A DNA stretch of 20,024 nt from an uncultured Prevotellaceae bacterium (GTDB taxonomy: Bacteria > Bacteroidota > Bacteroidia > Bacteroidales > Bacteroidaceae). The stretch covers positions 1 to 20,024 of the forward strand of contig CALFJG010000011.1 in the NCBI GenBank assembly GCA_937877625.1. Reading direction: 5' to 3'. Below are positions 7,221 to 14,816 of this stretch, one piece after another (positions within the stretch are counted from its first letter, which is position 1; every line of letters begins with the position of its first letter). The notes under the pieces are model-generated. The model saw only the letters and a program-made list of their open reading frames with translations. It was not told the origin of the DNA and ran no database searches. The position numbers and the translations under genes are program-made.

Positions 7221-7475
7221 TTAGTCCTCAATGGGGGGAAGATCGGTTTCGTTGTCCTCGGCATCGGGCAGGTCTTCGGGAGCGGGCAGTGTGTCAAGGC
7301 TCTCATCGCTGATGATGTCGCCTTCTTGGTCAAGGAAACGCTGTGTTTCTTCGGCACTGCCTTCCAGGAGTTCAGTAGTGTCGGTAAGTGGAGCTTCGTT
7401 ACCCTGCTGACTACCGCCGCAGGCCGTGAGGAGGCCAAAGAGAACAATTACGGATAAAAGGGTGTGTGCTTTCAT
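7221..7475 (-). CDS. Small highly acidic lipoprotein, function unknown
   Basis: The 84-aa product has a lipoprotein signal peptide (MKAHTLLSVIVLFGLLTAC) with lipobox LTAC and the modified cysteine at residue 19. The 65 residues that follow contain 21 Asp/Glu and a single Arg, with Pro-rich acidic repeats near the end (PAPEDLPDAEDNETDLPPIED). It is probably a disordered, membrane-tethered tail. No family is recognised. The gene lies 43 bp after murI and 25 bp before frr in the same direction, so it may be read through from murI or share a transcript with frr. It resembles the acidic lipoprotein at 243-602 in general build but not clearly in sequence. Confidence 0.78.
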   Translation of the reverse strand: MKAHTLLSVIVLFGLLTACGGSQQGNEAPLTDTTELLEGSAEETQRFLDQEGDIISDESLDTLPAPEDLPDAEDNETDLPPIED

Positions 7476-7518
7476 ATTTATATGGTTTTATACTTCTGTC
7501 GGGTGCAAGAACGGAATG

Positions 7519-8358
7519 TTAGAGTTCTATCTTCTCTACTTTTCTTATGGATTTATGTAGGAAGATTGTTGCTGTTCGGGCGAAGGTGTCGGCGTTTTCT
7601 GTGGTAAGATACTGGCACGTGCCGCCTGTAGTGCAGGCGGTGCGCATCGCCTCGTGGCGTTCTAAATAAGCCACCAGGCTTCGCGCCACATATTCTCCTT
7701 GCGAAACGAGCCTCACACCCGCCGGGGTGTATTTCGTTATCTTCTCCATCAGCAGGGGGAAGTGCGTACAACCGAGTACCAAGGTATCTACCGCGGGGTC
7801 TTTTCGCAAGACGGTTTCTATGCGTTTTTTTATGAAATAGTCTGCCCCGGGGGAGTCGAACTCGCCGTATTCCACCAAGGCCACCCACATCGGGCAAGCC
7901 ACACTTGTTAGTCGGATATCGTTGTAGAGTTTCTGCAGTTCAAGTTCGTAGGAATGGGAGTCGACGGTACCGGGTGTGGCCAGCAATCCGACGTGTCGGC
8001 TGCGTGTGATACTGCCCAGTGCTTCCACCGTGGGGCGTATCACGCCGAGTACGCGGTGTCCGTCGTTCCATTTCTGTAGGTCGCGCTCCTGTATGGTACG
8101 CAGGGCTTTGGCCGAGGCTGTGTTGCAGGCTAAGATAACGAGTTGACACCCACGTTCAAAGAGTGCTTCAACCGCCTGTAGCGTATAGTTGTAGATTACC
8201 TCAAAGGAGCGTGGCCCGTAGGGAGCACGTGCGTTGTCGCCGAGATATATGTAGTCGTACTGCGGCAGGTATTGGCGTATCTGTCGTAAGATGGTTAGCC
8301 CACCATAGCCCGAGTCGAACACACCGATACTACCCGTTTGCTTATCGTGGCTTATCAT
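7519..8358 (-). CDS. murI: Glutamate racemase
   Basis: MurI converts L- to D-glutamate for peptidoglycan precursor synthesis in the cytoplasm. The 279-aa product shows the N-terminal motif GVFDSGYGGLTILRQI with D15 and S16, LGDNARAPYG (39-48), the first catalytic cysteine C78 in ILACNTASA, and the second, C197, in VLGCTHFPLL. Length is normal. The ATG at 8358 overlaps the stop of the upstream OmpH-like gene by 4 nt (ATGA), showing translational coupling and agreeing with the gene order I recall in many Bacteroidota (OmpH/Skp before MurI). It is most likely transcribed from the promoter at 8908-8938. Confidence 0.96.
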   Translation of the reverse strand: MISHDKQTGSIGVFDSGYGGLTILRQIRQYLPQYDYIYLGDNARAPYGPRSFEVIYNYTLQAVEALFERGCQLVILACNTASAKALRTIQERDLQKWNDGHRVLGVIRPTVEALGSITRSRHVGLLATPGTVDSHSYELELQKLYNDIRLTSVACPMWVALVEYGEFDSPGADYFIKKRIETVLRKDPAVDTLVLGCTHFPLLMEKITKYTPAGVRLVSQGEYVARSLVAYLERHEAMRTACTTGGTCQYLTTENADTFARTATIFLHKSIRKVEKIEL

Positions 8359-8879
8359 TCTTTGCGGGCGTTGAGACGTTCGCGCACATAGGGCGTGGCA
8401 TCCTCGGCCACGGTGCGATGTATGAAGGGGAAGACGCCCTGGTCGGTGTTGATGATGTATTCGTATCCGCGCTCCGCTCCTACTTCGGCAATAACGCTGT
8501 CAAGGCGTGCGCGTATCGGCACGAGCATCTCGGCCTCGGCTGCTTGGAGCAGGCTGTCGGCCTCGGCGCGAAAGGCGAGGCTTTTTTCGAGTGCCTCTTG
8601 CAAATCGCGTTGTCGCTTTGCCAAGATAGAGGCGGCAAAGGTTTGCTGACCGCTGAGGTAGTCGGCGAACATTGTTTCAAAGGTCTGCTCGTTGTAGCGC
8701 ACCTCGCTTTGGTATGCTGCTCGCAACGATGTGAGGCGGCTCTGCATCAGTCCGTACTCGGGCATCTCACGCATCAAGGCATTGTAACTCAGTGTGCCGT
8801 ATTTAATGGTGGTCTGTGCTTGCGCTGAGAGGCTCACGAGGGTGAGCGATAGGGTGAAAAGCACGAAAAGTCGTTTCAT
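8355..8879 (-). CDS. OmpH/Skp-family periplasmic chaperone
   Basis: Skp/OmpH proteins are periplasmic trimeric chaperones that hold unfolded outer-membrane proteins. The 174-aa product has a Sec signal peptide (MKRLFVLFTLSLTLVSLSAQA), a short beta strand (KYGTLSYNAL), a long alpha-helical tentacle (about 45-135) rich in Gln, Glu, Arg and Ala, and a closing segment (GYEYIINTDQGVFPFI) typical of the family. The frame is open to 8945, but the ATG at 8879 is chosen because it puts the signal peptide at the N-terminus and because the -7 box at 8908-8915 lies inside the longer version. It overlaps murI by 4 nt. It could help T9SS and other barrel proteins reach the outer membrane. Confidence 0.85.
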   Translation of the reverse strand: MKRLFVLFTLSLTLVSLSAQAQTTIKYGTLSYNALMREMPEYGLMQSRLTSLRAAYQSEVRYNEQTFETMFADYLSGQQTFAASILAKRQRDLQEALEKSLAFRAEADSLLQAAEAEMLVPIRARLDSVIAEVGAERGYEYIINTDQGVFPFIHRTVAEDATPYVRERLNARKE

Positions 8880-8907
8880 AAGCACGAAATCGTCGTTGAT
8901 TACGCCG

Positions 8908-8938
8908 CAAAGGTAGCAAACAGCGGCGGAAATTGCAA
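8908..8938 (-). promoter_or_regulatory. Promoter of the ompH-murI operon (-7 and -33)
   Basis: On the minus strand TACCTTTG (8908-8915) matches the Bacteroidota -7 consensus. CTTG, with its TTG at 8936-8938, sits upstream with exactly 20 nt between, matching the expected -33 spacing. The box is 29 nt before the ATG at 8879. This is the best-formed promoter in the window. Confidence 0.65.
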
Positions 8939-8942
8939 GTAT

Positions 8943-8975
8943 CACACAAAGAAAAACGGCCTAACTCTTTGTGTG
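8943..8975. repeat. 10-bp perfect inverted repeat next to the ompH promoter
   Basis: CACACAAAGA (8943-8952) and TCTTTGTGTG (8966-8975) are perfect reverse complements around a 13-nt spacer. The repeat begins 4 nt upstream of the -33 element of the ompH-murI promoter. It could be an operator for a dimeric regulator or a weak hairpin; there is no gene reading into it from the left. Confidence 0.45.
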
Positions 8976-9145
8976 TTTTGACTTTTCAAGCAATACATGG
9001 TTAAGCAGGGGGTGGTGAAGCCCTCTTGTACATACACCACAATAGGATACGCTCTGTGAAATTGTGCCGGTTGTATGCACTTCAAGAGGAGTTGGTTTGG
9101 TGCTCGTCCTATCTGTGCTGTTCGTTACCGTGTGGCAAAAAAGAG
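8976..9145. other. Non-coding stretch between the porN terminator and ompH promoter
   Basis: The whole gap between porN and ompH is 369 bp (8880-9248). Its recognised parts are the ompH promoter, the adjacent 10-bp inverted repeat and the terminator at 9146-9198. In the remainder I see only weak partial complementarity (CCTCTTG near 9021 with CAAGAGG near 9083). An open frame on the plus strand from 9075 runs through the terminator into the end of porN and is not believable as a gene. Confidence 0.5.
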
Positions 9146-9198
9146 AGGTGGCTTTGGTTTTGAAAGCAGTCGGACTGATTTAGAAACCAAAGCCACCT
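9136..9198 (-). terminator. Intrinsic terminator of the T9SS operon
   Basis: A perfect 15-bp stem (AGGTGGCTTTGGTTT at 9146-9160, its complement at 9184-9198) encloses a 23-nt loop that itself contains the small palindrome CAGTC-g-GACTG. Read on the minus strand, the stem is followed by CTCTTTTTT (9137-9145), the T-tract of a rho-independent terminator. It begins 51 bp after the porN stop. Only a short T run flanks the other side, so it mainly terminates leftward transcription. Confidence 0.8.
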
Positions 9199-9248
9199 AT
9201 TTTGTCATAGCAGGCTGCCAAAAAAAACGAGTGGATAATAGGCGAGGA

Positions 9249-10358
9249 TTAGTGGCGTTGGCGGCGTACGCTATAGTTTGAGCCGCTTGCCCTGCTACGT
9301 GGCTTCTGTTGTCGTGGTTTGTTGGCCGAGGAACGCTGTCGGCGGTTGTTGCCGCTACGTCGTGCATTTGTGCCACGGCGACTGGTTTGCACTGCTGTCT
9401 GCTCGTCGGCGGCACTCACGTCGGCACTGTCGGTCTGTACAGGCTCGGGTAGTGCCTCGGGAAGAGGCTGCTCCACGCTGTCGCCGCGCCATACGTGCTG
9501 TTCAAAGTCGGTGAGTTGCTGCTCTATGACGTTGCGCTGGGCTTGCAGGCTGGAGTCGCTCTCCAAGAATTCGTCGTCGCTTGAGATAAGTAGGCGGTCT
9601 TGCAGGTTGGTAGCCATATAGATGTCGCCTTTATAGAAATTTTGTGTGAAATAATCGTCGGCGGACATCTGTGCTGCATTATTGAGGTTGCTATAGAGCA
9701 GCATAAGTTTTCCCAGATAGGGTGCGGCGTCTTCGTATTTCACCCAAAACATCGGGCGTTTGGCTGTGCCGCCAAAGTCGTCGCCGCGATGGAGTACGGG
9801 GCAGAGTGCTACCACCCGCGAATGGAACGTGGCGGTATGCTGGTCGTAGTAGGTACTCTCTTTCAAGAAATAGCTCGTCACTTCTTCGCTGGGAATATCC
9901 ACATCGTTGATGCGCATACGCCCGCCGGCGGTGTCGTAGGGAATTTCAAAGCGTTGCATCACGTCGAGTGGCCGTTCGGTGTTGTTAGCACTGAAATCCT
10001 CGGTGCCTTGCATATTGTAGCGATACGCTTTTACCTGCCCGCGCAGCACGAGTTTGAAGAGGTAGGTAAACAGGCTGCTGCGTCCATTCTGTGGTACGGT
10101 GGGATAGTAGAGCGGTGCGTTCTCGTCTTTCATCAGGTCGAGCTCGCGATACACATCTCTGCGCCAGTCGGCATCGGCGGGCATAGCCTGTGCAGCGGGG
10201 AACTCTCGATAGGTGGCACCTCCCACACGTGGTGTTTGTGTGCGGCTTTGCTGTGTGGTCTGCTCGTTGCGCCGGCGTGTGGGCTGTGCGCTGACGTTAA
10301 TGCTTGTAGCGAGCAGGAGGCCTATGAGTGCGAGGCTATAAATCGTTGTGGCTTTCAT
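9249..10358 (-). CDS. porN: T9SS ring protein PorN/GldN
   Basis: PorN pairs with the lipoprotein PorK in the large periplasmic ring under the outer membrane. From the ATG at 10358 the product is 369 aa with a Sec signal peptide (MKATTIYSLALIGLLLATSINVSAQ). GldN-family segments follow, such as DADWRRDVYRELDLMKDENAPLYYP, RSSLFTYLFKLVLRGQVKAYRY and MFWVKYEDAAPYLGKLMLLY. The frame is open 40 codons further upstream, but that extension lacks a signal peptide and would overlap porM. After the folded domain comes an acidic Pro-rich stretch and then an unusual basic tail of 46 residues (324-369) with 13 Arg, 2 Lys and no acidic residue. It is the last gene of the porPKLMN run, followed by a terminator. 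Confidence 0.93.
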   Translation of the reverse strand: MKATTIYSLALIGLLLATSINVSAQPTRRRNEQTTQQSRTQTPRVGGATYREFPAAQAMPADADWRRDVYRELDLMKDENAPLYYPTVPQNGRSSLFTYLFKLVLRGQVKAYRYNMQGTEDFSANNTERPLDVMQRFEIPYDTAGGRMRINDVDIPSEEVTSYFLKESTYYDQHTATFHSRVVALCPVLHRGDDFGGTAKRPMFWVKYEDAAPYLGKLMLLYSNLNNAAQMSADDYFTQNFYKGDIYMATNLQDRLLISSDDEFLESDSSLQAQRNVIEQQLTDFEQHVWRGDSVEQPLPEALPEPVQTDSADVSAADEQTAVQTSRRGTNARRSGNNRRQRSSANKPRQQKPRSRASGSNYSVRRQRH

Positions 10359-10414
10359 ATCTCTTGGGGTGTTGTACGTTGGAAATTCTATGGTCGGAGT
10401 GGTGCGGTGTGTGT

Positions 10415-12028
10415 TTAGTTGACGATAATCTCCATCGCGCTGGGCAGTACGCGAGGTATCTTGTCGGGGCCTATACAATGCACGTTGCTGATATAGAAAC
10501 GCTGGTTGCGGCGCATATCGCGTATGAGGCTACGCTGTCGGTCGGTGAAGTTAGCTCCGGCCGAGGGCTCCACGATGCTGTTTCCCATACGGTCGTGGAA
10601 TACAGCCTGAAAACTTGTCACGGTGAACGGAATGTCAAGCAACCCGTCGTCGATAGCGGCATGGAGTGCGCCGAGCGATGCCGCAGCTCCTTTGGAGAGT
10701 CGCCCGCCTTTGAAGCGGTCGCCGCCGGCTGGGATATAGGGTGTCGGGTCGGGCAGCTTACGCACGCGGAAGGTGAACGTGCCGATGGTTTGTGCCACGC
10801 CCTGATGTGTGCCACTGACGGTAAAGACACAGTTTTGCCCTACGGCGGCGGGGCGTGCGGTATATTTGTTATTGCCTAAGCTGGTGAGTGTGCCGCCCGT
10901 CATACTGAGCGAAATGGTGCTGGCATCGATGCCGCTCACACTGATGCTCATCGGGTTGTCAAAGCCGGCGTAGAGCACGTTCATCAAGTCGGCAGCGAGC
11001 GTGGCGGAGCCGAGTGGCGGGCTGACGTGCGGTGAGATATTGGTAACAGGGTTAGTGGTGGTGTTGGTGTTTGCGCGCCCCACGCTGTAGGTCTGCGAGA
11101 AGTCGCGGCGTATCATCTCGCCGAAGATGTTGGGCATTATGGCGTATCCGCTGAGTGTGTAGTTGCCGGGCTGGGAGGGTACGTTGAAACTATACTTCCC
11201 GTCGAGTGCCACCTCCTCTCCGTTGACGTATATGCGCGGTTTTGCTGTGGTGTCGACGGCAGCCACAAAGATATTGGCCGTGAATGTCTCGCCGGGCTCG
11301 TAAATAGTCTTCCCGGGGACGACGAAGGCACGTACCTCATTCACGCGAATGTCTTGAATGTTGGCGTTGGCCAGGAGTGTTCGCAACACTTCGCTCTCGG
11401 AGGCCATAATGTCGCTTTGCAACTTGGAGAGCATCGTCACGGCGGCAATGGCAGGCATTTGCTCAAACATATACTCTTCCCAGTTCTGCCCCACGGTTTC
11501 TTGTCGCGAGGGCACATCGGTGCTTAGGTTTGAGGCGACGATGGCACGCTGACGCGGGTCGGTGAGATGTGAGAGGATTAGCTCGCGATAGTCCGTTATC
11601 ATTTTGCGCAACTTCTCGCCTTGGTTGGTCATCGGGTTGAGCATCACGACTTCGGCAGCGTTGAGTGTTTCTTTGTCGTCGAGGTTGTCGGGGTCGGCAT
11701 CAGCACCATCGGCTTCGCGGGCTATAGCCTGTCGCAAGTCGATGATATACTTCACGAGTTCGTCGGCCTTGCGCTTTGTCACGGTGGCTTTGTCAAACCA
11801 CGTCTTCACCGCGTCGGGATTTCGCTCGGCCATCTGTGCGAAGTCGTTGTATAGGTTTTCGTTCTCGCGCGTCGTAGCATCGGTGGTGCGTTTCAGGCTG
11901 TCGCTCATCAGGGTGAACCCTTTTAGCACATCGCTTGAGACGTTGAGTGCCAGCATAGCCATCAACAAGATATACATCAGGTTGATCATTTTCTGGCGCG
12001 GCGAGACCGGTCTCTTCTTTACGGGCAT
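10415..12028 (-). CDS. porM: T9SS motor protein PorM/GldM
   Basis: PorM spans from the inner membrane to the periplasmic ring. With PorL it forms the proton-driven rotary motor that powers T9SS secretion. The 537-aa product starts with MPVKKRPVSPRQKMINLMYILLMAMLALN, in which residues about 15-35 are the single transmembrane helix. The rest is periplasmic: a helical region rich in TDATTRENENLYNDFA-type segments (about 40-220), then beta-sandwich domains (about 225 to the end, including the VPGKTIYEPGETFTANIFV strand region). The length is close to that of known PorM/GldM. The gene starts 53 bp after the porL stop and ends 56 bp before the porN start, so it is within the operon. Confidence 0.95.
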   Translation of the reverse strand: MPVKKRPVSPRQKMINLMYILLMAMLALNVSSDVLKGFTLMSDSLKRTTDATTRENENLYNDFAQMAERNPDAVKTWFDKATVTKRKADELVKYIIDLRQAIAREADGADADPDNLDDKETLNAAEVVMLNPMTNQGEKLRKMITDYRELILSHLTDPRQRAIVASNLSTDVPSRQETVGQNWEEYMFEQMPAIAAVTMLSKLQSDIMASESEVLRTLLANANIQDIRVNEVRAFVVPGKTIYEPGETFTANIFVAAVDTTAKPRIYVNGEEVALDGKYSFNVPSQPGNYTLSGYAIMPNIFGEMIRRDFSQTYSVGRANTNTTTNPVTNISPHVSPPLGSATLAADLMNVLYAGFDNPMSISVSGIDASTISLSMTGGTLTSLGNNKYTARPAAVGQNCVFTVSGTHQGVAQTIGTFTFRVRKLPDPTPYIPAGGDRFKGGRLSKGAAASLGALHAAIDDGLLDIPFTVTSFQAVFHDRMGNSIVEPSAGANFTDRQRSLIRDMRRNQRFYISNVHCIGPDKIPRVLPSAMEIIVN

Positions 12029-12081
12029 AATGAAAGTTCCAGTTGGTCCGTGGTGGAATGGGGTTGTTTTGTGCTTGTGTG

Positions 12082-13119
12082 CTACTGCTTACCGGCGGCT
12101 CCTACTGCGGCTCCGGCGTTAATGGTAAGGGCTTGTATCATTCGGGCATAGACACCGTTGAGTTCCTCTATCTGTCGAACGAGGTTGTGTGTCTGTTCGT
12201 TGATTTGGTCAATGGTTACGATTTGTGCGCTGGCACCTTTGAGTTGTAGCTCGTAAATGCTGTTTATGCTGGTGAGTGTGCGGCTGAGACGCTCCATCTC
12301 TTCGTTGTCGTTGGCCAGGCGTGCGCTTTGCTCGTCCACTTTCGACAGTGTCTCGGTGAGTGTGCGCAGGCGTTCTATATATGTCTTCGTCACAGCCTCC
12401 ATCTCAGGCGAGAGGACGGCCTGTGCGCGTCGCAGCAGCTCATCGTTTGCTTCGCGAATGACGGCGGCGAGTTGCTGGCTGTTGGCGTTTTGTGGGATGT
12501 TGATACCTAGGTCGGCGGCGGCGGGTAGTGGCTCGGCGGCGGCACCGTGTGTCTCGTCGGCGGCGGGTTCGGTCGTTACCTCCGCGGTGGCGTCGGTGGC
12601 TTGTCCGCCTCCGTGTATAACAATGGTTTGCGGCGCGGCGGGGCCTACCACTACGTGTTGTCCGCCGGCGGCAGCCGGTGCGGCCGCTGTGGCGGGCTGT
12701 GTTTGTGGCTGCGGCGTGTCAACAGTGGCGGCGGGTAGCGTGTCGGCCTCGTCGTCTTCGTCGTCGCTGGTCGTATCACCTATGATAACGGGATGGGGCA
12801 TATAGGCCGTTTGTCCGCGCTCTGCGGCTTCGAGGGCGGCGGCTATCTCCTCGTCGGTTTGGTAGTCGGGCGGGAGCACCTTGCCCACTTCTGTCTTGTC
12901 GAACGGACGGTCGAACGCCGAGATAAAGAACACGACGACCTCGGTGCCCATACCGATAAAGAGCATCAGGTTGCCACCGGGTAGGTGGGTGAGTTTGAAG
13001 AGTGCGCCGAGGATAACGATTGATGCACCCCAGCTGTAGGCGTAGTTGAGAAACGTTTGGCCGGGCACACTGTCCATCCAGTGTTGCAGGCGTACTACGA
13101 GGTCTATTTTTCTGGCCAT
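12082..13119 (-). CDS. porL: T9SS motor protein PorL/GldL
   Basis: PorL is the inner-membrane stator that pairs with PorM. The 345-aa product has two transmembrane helices (about 27-42 and 50-67). Glutamate E60 lies inside the second (GMGTEVVVFFISAFDRPF), at the position of the conserved proton-path glutamate of GldL/PorL. The cytoplasmic part opens with an acidic segment (DDEDDEAD, about 119-126), then an Ala/Pro/Gln/Thr-rich linker (about 127-205), then a long coiled-coil domain (about 212-335) with heptad-like Leu/Ile spacing. The linker makes the protein longer than most GldL proteins I know. It lies 139 bp downstream of porK, and that gap holds a hairpin. Confidence 0.94.
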   Translation of the reverse strand: MARKIDLVVRLQHWMDSVPGQTFLNYAYSWGASIVILGALFKLTHLPGGNLMLFIGMGTEVVVFFISAFDRPFDKTEVGKVLPPDYQTDEEIAAALEAAERGQTAYMPHPVIIGDTTSDDEDDEADTLPAATVDTPQPQTQPATAAAPAAAGGQHVVVGPAAPQTIVIHGGGQATDATAEVTTEPAADETHGAAAEPLPAAADLGINIPQNANSQQLAAVIREANDELLRRAQAVLSPEMEAVTKTYIERLRTLTETLSKVDEQSARLANDNEEMERLSRTLTSINSIYELQLKGASAQIVTIDQINEQTHNLVRQIEELNGVYARMIQALTINAGAAVGAAGKQ

Positions 13120-13169
13120 AATGATTTATCGTCTATGGATTGAAGCGGTTGGAGGGGGCTTCTAAATCA

Positions 13170-13211
13170 ACGATTGTTTGAATAGGCTAAACAATCGTAC
13201 TGAAACAATCG
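13170..13211 (-). promoter_or_regulatory. Alternative-hairpin element in the porK-porL gap
   Basis: ACGATTGTTT (13170-13179) is perfectly complementary to AAACAATCGT (13189-13198), with a 9-nt loop. A further copy of AAACAATCG at 13203-13211 could pair with the same left arm, so two exclusive hairpins are possible in the porK-porL transcript. No T-tract follows directly, which argues against a simple terminator. An RNA processing or translation-tuning site, or a protein-binding palindrome, is possible. Confidence 0.5.
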
Positions 13212-13258
13212 CACATAGGTTTTATGTCGTGATTTCGTAGCCCTTTCGTCGTATTGTG

Positions 13259-14755
13259 TTAGTGCTTATTTTTTTTCATTCTCCCAGTTTGTGTGGAGGC
13301 TTTGGAACGTACGCACCGAAATCCTATGAAGCAGCGTGGCTGGTTCTGGTACTCCCATGTTCGCCAGGCGGAGCGTATGTAGCTCACGGGGTCTTTCCAC
13401 GAGCCGCCTCTGACGCTTTTGCGTTTTAGTACGTAGGGGTCTTCCTGTGCTGCGCGGTAGTCGAGTTGTGGATTGAGGTCGGCCATAGCGTTTACGCCGG
13501 CCTCGGTATAGACGGTGCTTGTCCACTCTGCTACATTGCCGGCCATATCGTAAAGTCCGTTGCTGTTGGCACCGTAGGTGGATACGCGGCTGGTGATTAG
13601 GTTGCCGTCCTCGGTGTAGTTGCCGCGGTCGGGTTTGAAGTTGGCATAGAAGCATCCTTCTCCGTTCTTGGTGCTATTGCCATCGTCCTGCGCCTCCCAG
13701 GGAAAGGGGTTGCCCTCCTTGCCTCGGGCGGCGTATTCCCATTCTATCTCGGTGGGCAGGCGGTAGCGTTGTATGTAGCGTGCTTGTGGGCCGAGGCCGC
13801 GCAGCAGATGCTCCGTGCGCCAGTGGCAAAAGGCTTCGGCTTGCTCCCACGTGACACCGACAACGGGGTAGTCGTTATAGGCGGGACTGCTAAAATAGAG
13901 TTTCATATATACCCCGTTGTTGGCATTGGTAAAGTCGTTAACCCAGCACGTAGTGTCGGGATAGACGTTCACGATATAGGTGTTGAGGAAGTCGTAAAGG
14001 CTGCTCAAGGGTCGTTCTATGGTTTGGCGCACGATGTTTCCGTTGTCGTCGATATATGCTGTGTCCTTGGAAATCATCACTACCTCGTTGGGGTCGGCGG
14101 GGTGGTCGGTGTCGAGACTTCGCTCGGCGGGGTTGAGACGATATTTGCGCAGGGCGGCTTTTTCGTAGTCGAAGATTTCATACCGATAGTTGAGCTGCGA
14201 TGCATCAAGCATCAAGGTGCCATCAATGGGGTGTTGCTTATACACGCTATTGATGGCGCGCTCTTGTTCTTCGCTGGGCTTGCGCCAGGGTATGGGTCGG
14301 CTCCAATTAAGATGCGGCGTGATAGGATCTCCGTTGCGGTCCACCTCTATGCGATAGGTTTCGTCGCCCCCGAATGCGGGGTCGGCGAGCCGCTCGCGGA
14401 TGATGCTGTCGCGCACGTAGTTGACGAACTCACGATACATGGAGTTGGTCACCTCTGTTTGGTCCATCCAGAAGCCATCAACACTGATGGCTCGCGCGGG
14501 TATGTTGCGGCCCCAGAGGGTGTCGGTCTTCTCAAGGCCTACGTTGAGAAAGCCGCGTTTTATCTCCACCATGCCGTATGGCACTGGCTCGCCGATGTTT
14601 TGGCTGCGCTGTCCGGTCACTTCGCCGCCGTTTGCCATAGCCCCTTTGTTGGAGGCGCAGGAGGCGATGCCCCACCCCAGTACGGGCAGGGCGAGCAACA
14701 GCAGCAGGCACTGGCGCACGAAGAGGCGAAGGGCAGATATTGTTGTTACTTTCAT
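13259..14755 (-). CDS. porK: T9SS ring lipoprotein PorK/GldK
   Basis: PorK is an outer-membrane lipoprotein that forms the periplasmic T9SS ring with PorN. The 498-aa product has a lipoprotein signal with lipobox IASC (acylated C33). It adopts the formylglycine-generating-enzyme (FGE/sulfatase-modifying factor) fold: FWMDQTEVTNSMYREF (95-110), YPVVGVTWEQAEAFCHW (296-312), RLPTEIEWEYAARG (332-345), GLYDMAGNVAEW (400-411), RGGSWKDP (449-456) and GFRCVR (478-483). Where catalytic FGE has paired cysteines (CYRYRC-type), this protein has S458 and S462 (SYIRSAWR), so it is structural and not enzymatic, as expected for GldK. A long insertion (about 115-290) separates the fold's first and later motifs. 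It starts 61 bp after porP. Confidence 0.94.
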   Translation of the reverse strand: MKVTTISALRLFVRQCLLLLLALPVLGWGIASCASNKGAMANGGEVTGQRSQNIGEPVPYGMVEIKRGFLNVGLEKTDTLWGRNIPARAISVDGFWMDQTEVTNSMYREFVNYVRDSIIRERLADPAFGGDETYRIEVDRNGDPITPHLNWSRPIPWRKPSEEQERAINSVYKQHPIDGTLMLDASQLNYRYEIFDYEKAALRKYRLNPAERSLDTDHPADPNEVVMISKDTAYIDDNGNIVRQTIERPLSSLYDFLNTYIVNVYPDTTCWVNDFTNANNGVYMKLYFSSPAYNDYPVVGVTWEQAEAFCHWRTEHLLRGLGPQARYIQRYRLPTEIEWEYAARGKEGNPFPWEAQDDGNSTKNGEGCFYANFKPDRGNYTEDGNLITSRVSTYGANSNGLYDMAGNVAEWTSTVYTEAGVNAMADLNPQLDYRAAQEDPYVLKRKSVRGGSWKDPVSYIRSAWRTWEYQNQPRCFIGFRCVRSKASTQTGRMKKNKH

Positions 14756-14816
14756 AGCGTTGGGAGGTTGTTATGTGGGTTGAATTGTTTCTTTTGCCGT
14801 GGTACTCGCTGGGGGT

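Noticed and set aside
8880..8945. Upstream extension of the OmpH-like gene to 8945
   Set aside because: The extension would contain the -7 box and would bury the signal peptide 22 residues inside the protein.
9001..9095. Small RNA or structured leader between porN and ompH
   Set aside because: Only weak 6-7-nt complementarities are present, with no promoter and terminator pair framing them.
9075..9281. Plus-strand 68-codon open frame between ompH and porN
   Set aside because: It runs through the terminator hairpin into the end of porN and shows no protein-like features.
10359..10478. Upstream extension of porN to 10478
   Set aside because: It would overlap the end of porM and precede an obvious signal peptide.
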